A program made the translations under genes and the position numbers. This document shows, piece by piece, positions 59,057 to 60,846 of a stretch of 60,846 nucleotides of DNA. Below the pieces are notes generated by a model that saw only the letters and a list, made by a program, of their open reading frames with translations, was not told the DNA's origin and made no database searches. Every line of letters begins with the position of its first letter. Within the stretch, counting starts at the first letter, position 1. Source of the DNA: Actinomycetes bacterium (GTDB taxonomy: Bacteria; Actinomycetota; Actinomycetes; Nanopelagicales; Nanopelagicaceae); the NCBI GenBank assembly GCA_025355305.1, contig JANXZW010000063.1, forward strand, positions 1 to 60,846, written 5' to 3'.

Positions 59057-59886
59057 TGAGATAACCGCTGCTCAAATTGGCGGTGAGCAAAATTCATTCC
59101 AAAGGCAAACATTGCAACTATGTACGAGATATGAAAGACGAACATCCACGGACTGATGTGATGACCATAAGTCAAGTAGCGTCCGAGTTCGGTGCTATGC
59201 CAGAGGGGTGAGAACCACCCCACCCAGCGAAGATAGATCGGCATCGACGATAATTGATAGAACGTTCCAGAGAATAAGAAGAGCGGCATAATCACAAATC
59301 GATTAAGCACCATAAAGAAGGTGTCGTCATTCTTAGTCCATGCCGCAACTCCCATGATAAAAGCTCCGAATGCCGCGCCCGCTGCCAGAGCCGTTGGTAT
59401 CGCCAGCCAGCCGCGCGCAGTTGTGAAGCCGTGGAAGAGGTAGATAATTGTTCCGTAGACCGTCACTGAGAAGAGAACACGAGTCATCGCCGCCATCAGC
59501 ACTCCGTTGGCAATCTGTTTGCCGGAAATTGGGGTGGCGTTGATTGCGAAGAAACTCTTATTCCACTTAAATCCTTCGAGAGTCGGGAAGACAACTTCAT
59601 CCAACGCATTTTGTATCGCCGCTGTTGCAAGTAAAGCTGGTGCGAGAAAGGTTAGGTACTTAACACCGTCGACACCGCCGGAGTGGGCGTTGATCAACTT
59701 TCCAACACCAATTCCAACTGCAAGTAGGTAAAGAAATGGGTTGGCAACAGCGACAGAGAGAAGCGCCGGCAGGTACTTCATAAAGATCATGACACGCGCC
59801 TCAACTACGGCCAAGGCACCACGCGACTTAATCCGTTCAGTGTTAACAAGTTTTAAAGAGCCTTGACGAGGAGCCATCTTTGTCAC
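59053..59886 (-). CDS. ABC-2 type exporter permease (first)
   Basis: 277 residues with six transmembrane segments. Similar in layout to the next gene: VVEARVMIFMKYLPALLSVAVANPFLYLLAVGIGVG, TFLAPALLATAAIQNALDEVVFPTLEGFKWNKSFFAINATPISG, then IMPLFLFSGTFYQLSSMP. It starts four bases after the ATPase gene. Two distinct permeases with one ATPase indicate a heteromeric exporter, as in NodIJ or drug exporters. Confidence 0.9.
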   Translation of the reverse strand: MTKMAPRQGSLKLVNTERIKSRGALAVVEARVMIFMKYLPALLSVAVANPFLYLLAVGIGVGKLINAHSGGVDGVKYLTFLAPALLATAAIQNALDEVVFPTLEGFKWNKSFFAINATPISGKQIANGVLMAAMTRVLFSVTVYGTIIYLFHGFTTARGWLAIPTALAAGAAFGAFIMGVAAWTKNDDTFFMVLNRFVIMPLFLFSGTFYQLSSMPIYLRWVGWFSPLWHSTELGRYLTYGHHISPWMFVFHISYIVAMFAFGMNFAHRQFEQRLSQ

Positions 59887-59890
59887 CGCC

Positions 59891-60823
59891 CTAGTCGATC
59901 AGCGTGCGACCGGTGAGGCGCAAGAAGACATCTTCCAGCGAGCTACGGCGCACCAACGATGTAAGTGGATGTAGACCTTTTTGATTGAGTTGATGAAGTA
60001 ACTCTTCACCATCGTCGGCATACATCAAGATTCGATCTGGAAGTACCTCAATGCGATCGCACAACTCTTTGAGTTGTGGTGCGACGACCGCGTTGCGATC
60101 AGATCCGAAGCGAACCTCCAGGACTTCTCTTGTCGAGTATTGCTTGATCATCCCAGCAGGGGAGTCCTCGGCCATGATCAAGCCCTTATCCATCACCATT
60201 AGGCGATCGCAGAGTTGTTCCGCTTCATCCATGTAATGCGTTGTGATTAGCAAGGTAACGCCCTGCTCTTTGAGTCTAAAGAGACGGTCCCAGAGGATAT
60301 GACGCGCCTGCGGATCGAGACCGGTAGTCGGTTCATCAAGCATCAAAATTTCTGGCTCGCTCACCAGGGCTCGAGCGATGGTGAGGCGGCGCTTCATCCC
60401 CCCACTGAGCGCTTCCACCTTGACCGATCGTTTATCGACGAGTTGCGCGAATTCCAGCAACTCCTCAATCTTGGGCCGTATAAATGCCTTCGAAAGTCCA
60501 AAGTAGCGGCCGTAGATGTAGAGGTTTTCTTCAACGGTCAGAGCGTTATCCAGATTATCCATCTGTGGGACGACGCCTAGATGGGCTTTGATCTCAGGGC
60601 CAAATTTCTCTGGATCCTTGCCCAGGATGGTGATTTCACCGCTAGTTCGGGTCAGAGTAGCGGCGATAATCCGCATGGTTGTCGACTTACCGGCCCCGTT
60701 TGGACCCAAAAAGCCGAAGCTCTCGCCTTTGCGGACTTGGAAATTGATGCCAGCTACCGCCGTGAAGTCACCGTAGCGCTTTACCAGCTGTTTTGCCTCT
60801 ATTAGAACTTCGTCGTTACCCAT
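59891..60823 (-). CDS. ABC-2 type exporter ATP-binding subunit, DrrA/NodI-like
   Basis: 310 residues. Walker A GPNGAGKST near residue 41, Q-loop VPQMDNLDNALTVEENL, signature LSGGMKRRLTIARAL, Walker B LMLDEPTTGLDP and H-loop ITTHYMDEAEQL are all present. The C-terminal extension ends SLVRRSSLEDVFLRLTGRTLID, the usual mark of drug/NodI exporters. It powers the two permeases encoded after it on the same strand. The substrate (drug, lipid or polysaccharide) is not evident. Confidence 0.93.
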   Translation of the reverse strand: MGNDEVLIEAKQLVKRYGDFTAVAGINFQVRKGESFGFLGPNGAGKSTTMRIIAATLTRTSGEITILGKDPEKFGPEIKAHLGVVPQMDNLDNALTVEENLYIYGRYFGLSKAFIRPKIEELLEFAQLVDKRSVKVEALSGGMKRRLTIARALVSEPEILMLDEPTTGLDPQARHILWDRLFRLKEQGVTLLITTHYMDEAEQLCDRLMVMDKGLIMAEDSPAGMIKQYSTREVLEVRFGSDRNAVVAPQLKELCDRIEVLPDRILMYADDGEELLHQLNQKGLHPLTSLVRRSSLEDVFLRLTGRTLID

Positions 60824-60846
60824 AGAGGGTCAAGGGTAACGACCTC

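Overview
The window looks like part of the chromosome of a small-genome, mid-GC, planktonic-type actinobacterium; the Nanopelagicales/acI group or a relative is my guess, and no marker here proves it. Evidence for Actinobacteria: SepH, a DUF7455 zinc-ribbon protein, DUF3040, DUF6504 beside a DnaE2-type polymerase, a SAM-IV riboswitch, a class II DAHP synthase, a PASTA-type Ser/Thr kinase, an HrdB-like sigma factor followed by parE/parC, and LexA boxes of the TCGAAC-N4-GTTCGA type. Evidence for streamlining: almost no intergenic DNA, many ATGA overlaps, convergent genes that abut or overlap, and start codons placed exactly six bases after a TANNNT -10 element (leaderless transcripts) at about 17 transcription units.

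Layout. 1-6.4 kb: end of an oligopeptide ABC ATPase, an M13 peptidase, a MarR regulator, a Lys/Ala-rich histone-like protein, an MFS transporter and panB. 6.5-12.7 kb: NAD synthetase, then a SAM-IV riboswitch controlling metY-metX, then the principal sigma factor and a CDGSH Fe-S protein. 12.9-20.8 kb: a TetR regulator, DUF7455, topoisomerase IV subunits parE and a short parC that lacks the C-terminal pinwheel, a phosphodiesterase, sepH and a second MFS transporter. 20.8-27.3 kb: inositol monophosphatase, then rplS-lepB-rnhB-yraN-comM-dprA-era, all on the plus strand. 27.2-38.4 kb: two EamA transporters, xylulokinase, a probably PPi-dependent phosphofructokinase, aroG, ogt, threonine aldolase, endonuclease IV, the PASTA kinase, and a TPP-riboswitch-controlled pair (PnuT-like thiamine transporter plus a small P-loop kinase).

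38.4-49.1 kb is a carotenoid region. crtE-crtI-crtB make phytoene and desaturate it. A second minus-strand operon (hydrolase, CrtA-like monooxygenase, CruF-like hydratase, glycosyltransferase, second CrtI-family enzyme) should decorate an acyclic carotenoid. metF and a CDP-alcohol phosphatidyltransferase lie between the two. No lycopene cyclase or carotene cleavage enzyme is visible.

49.1-53.1 kb is accessory: two tandem paralogous two-TM proteins of unknown function, a DUF952 protein, a 59-residue protein, and an AbiEi/AbiEii toxin-antitoxin pair with a long inverted-repeat operator. The AbiE pair sits inside an SOS mutagenesis operon (51.3-57.8 kb: DUF6504, dnaE2, dinB). The LexA-box promoter of that operon and the two ends of the DUF6504 gene occur twice, once on each side of AbiE. 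The downstream copy is an internally deleted, in-frame 28-codon ORF whose stop overlaps the dnaE2 start. This is the most unusual structure in the window. The window closes with a DUF3040 membrane protein and a drug/NodIJ-type ABC-2 exporter operon on the minus strand.
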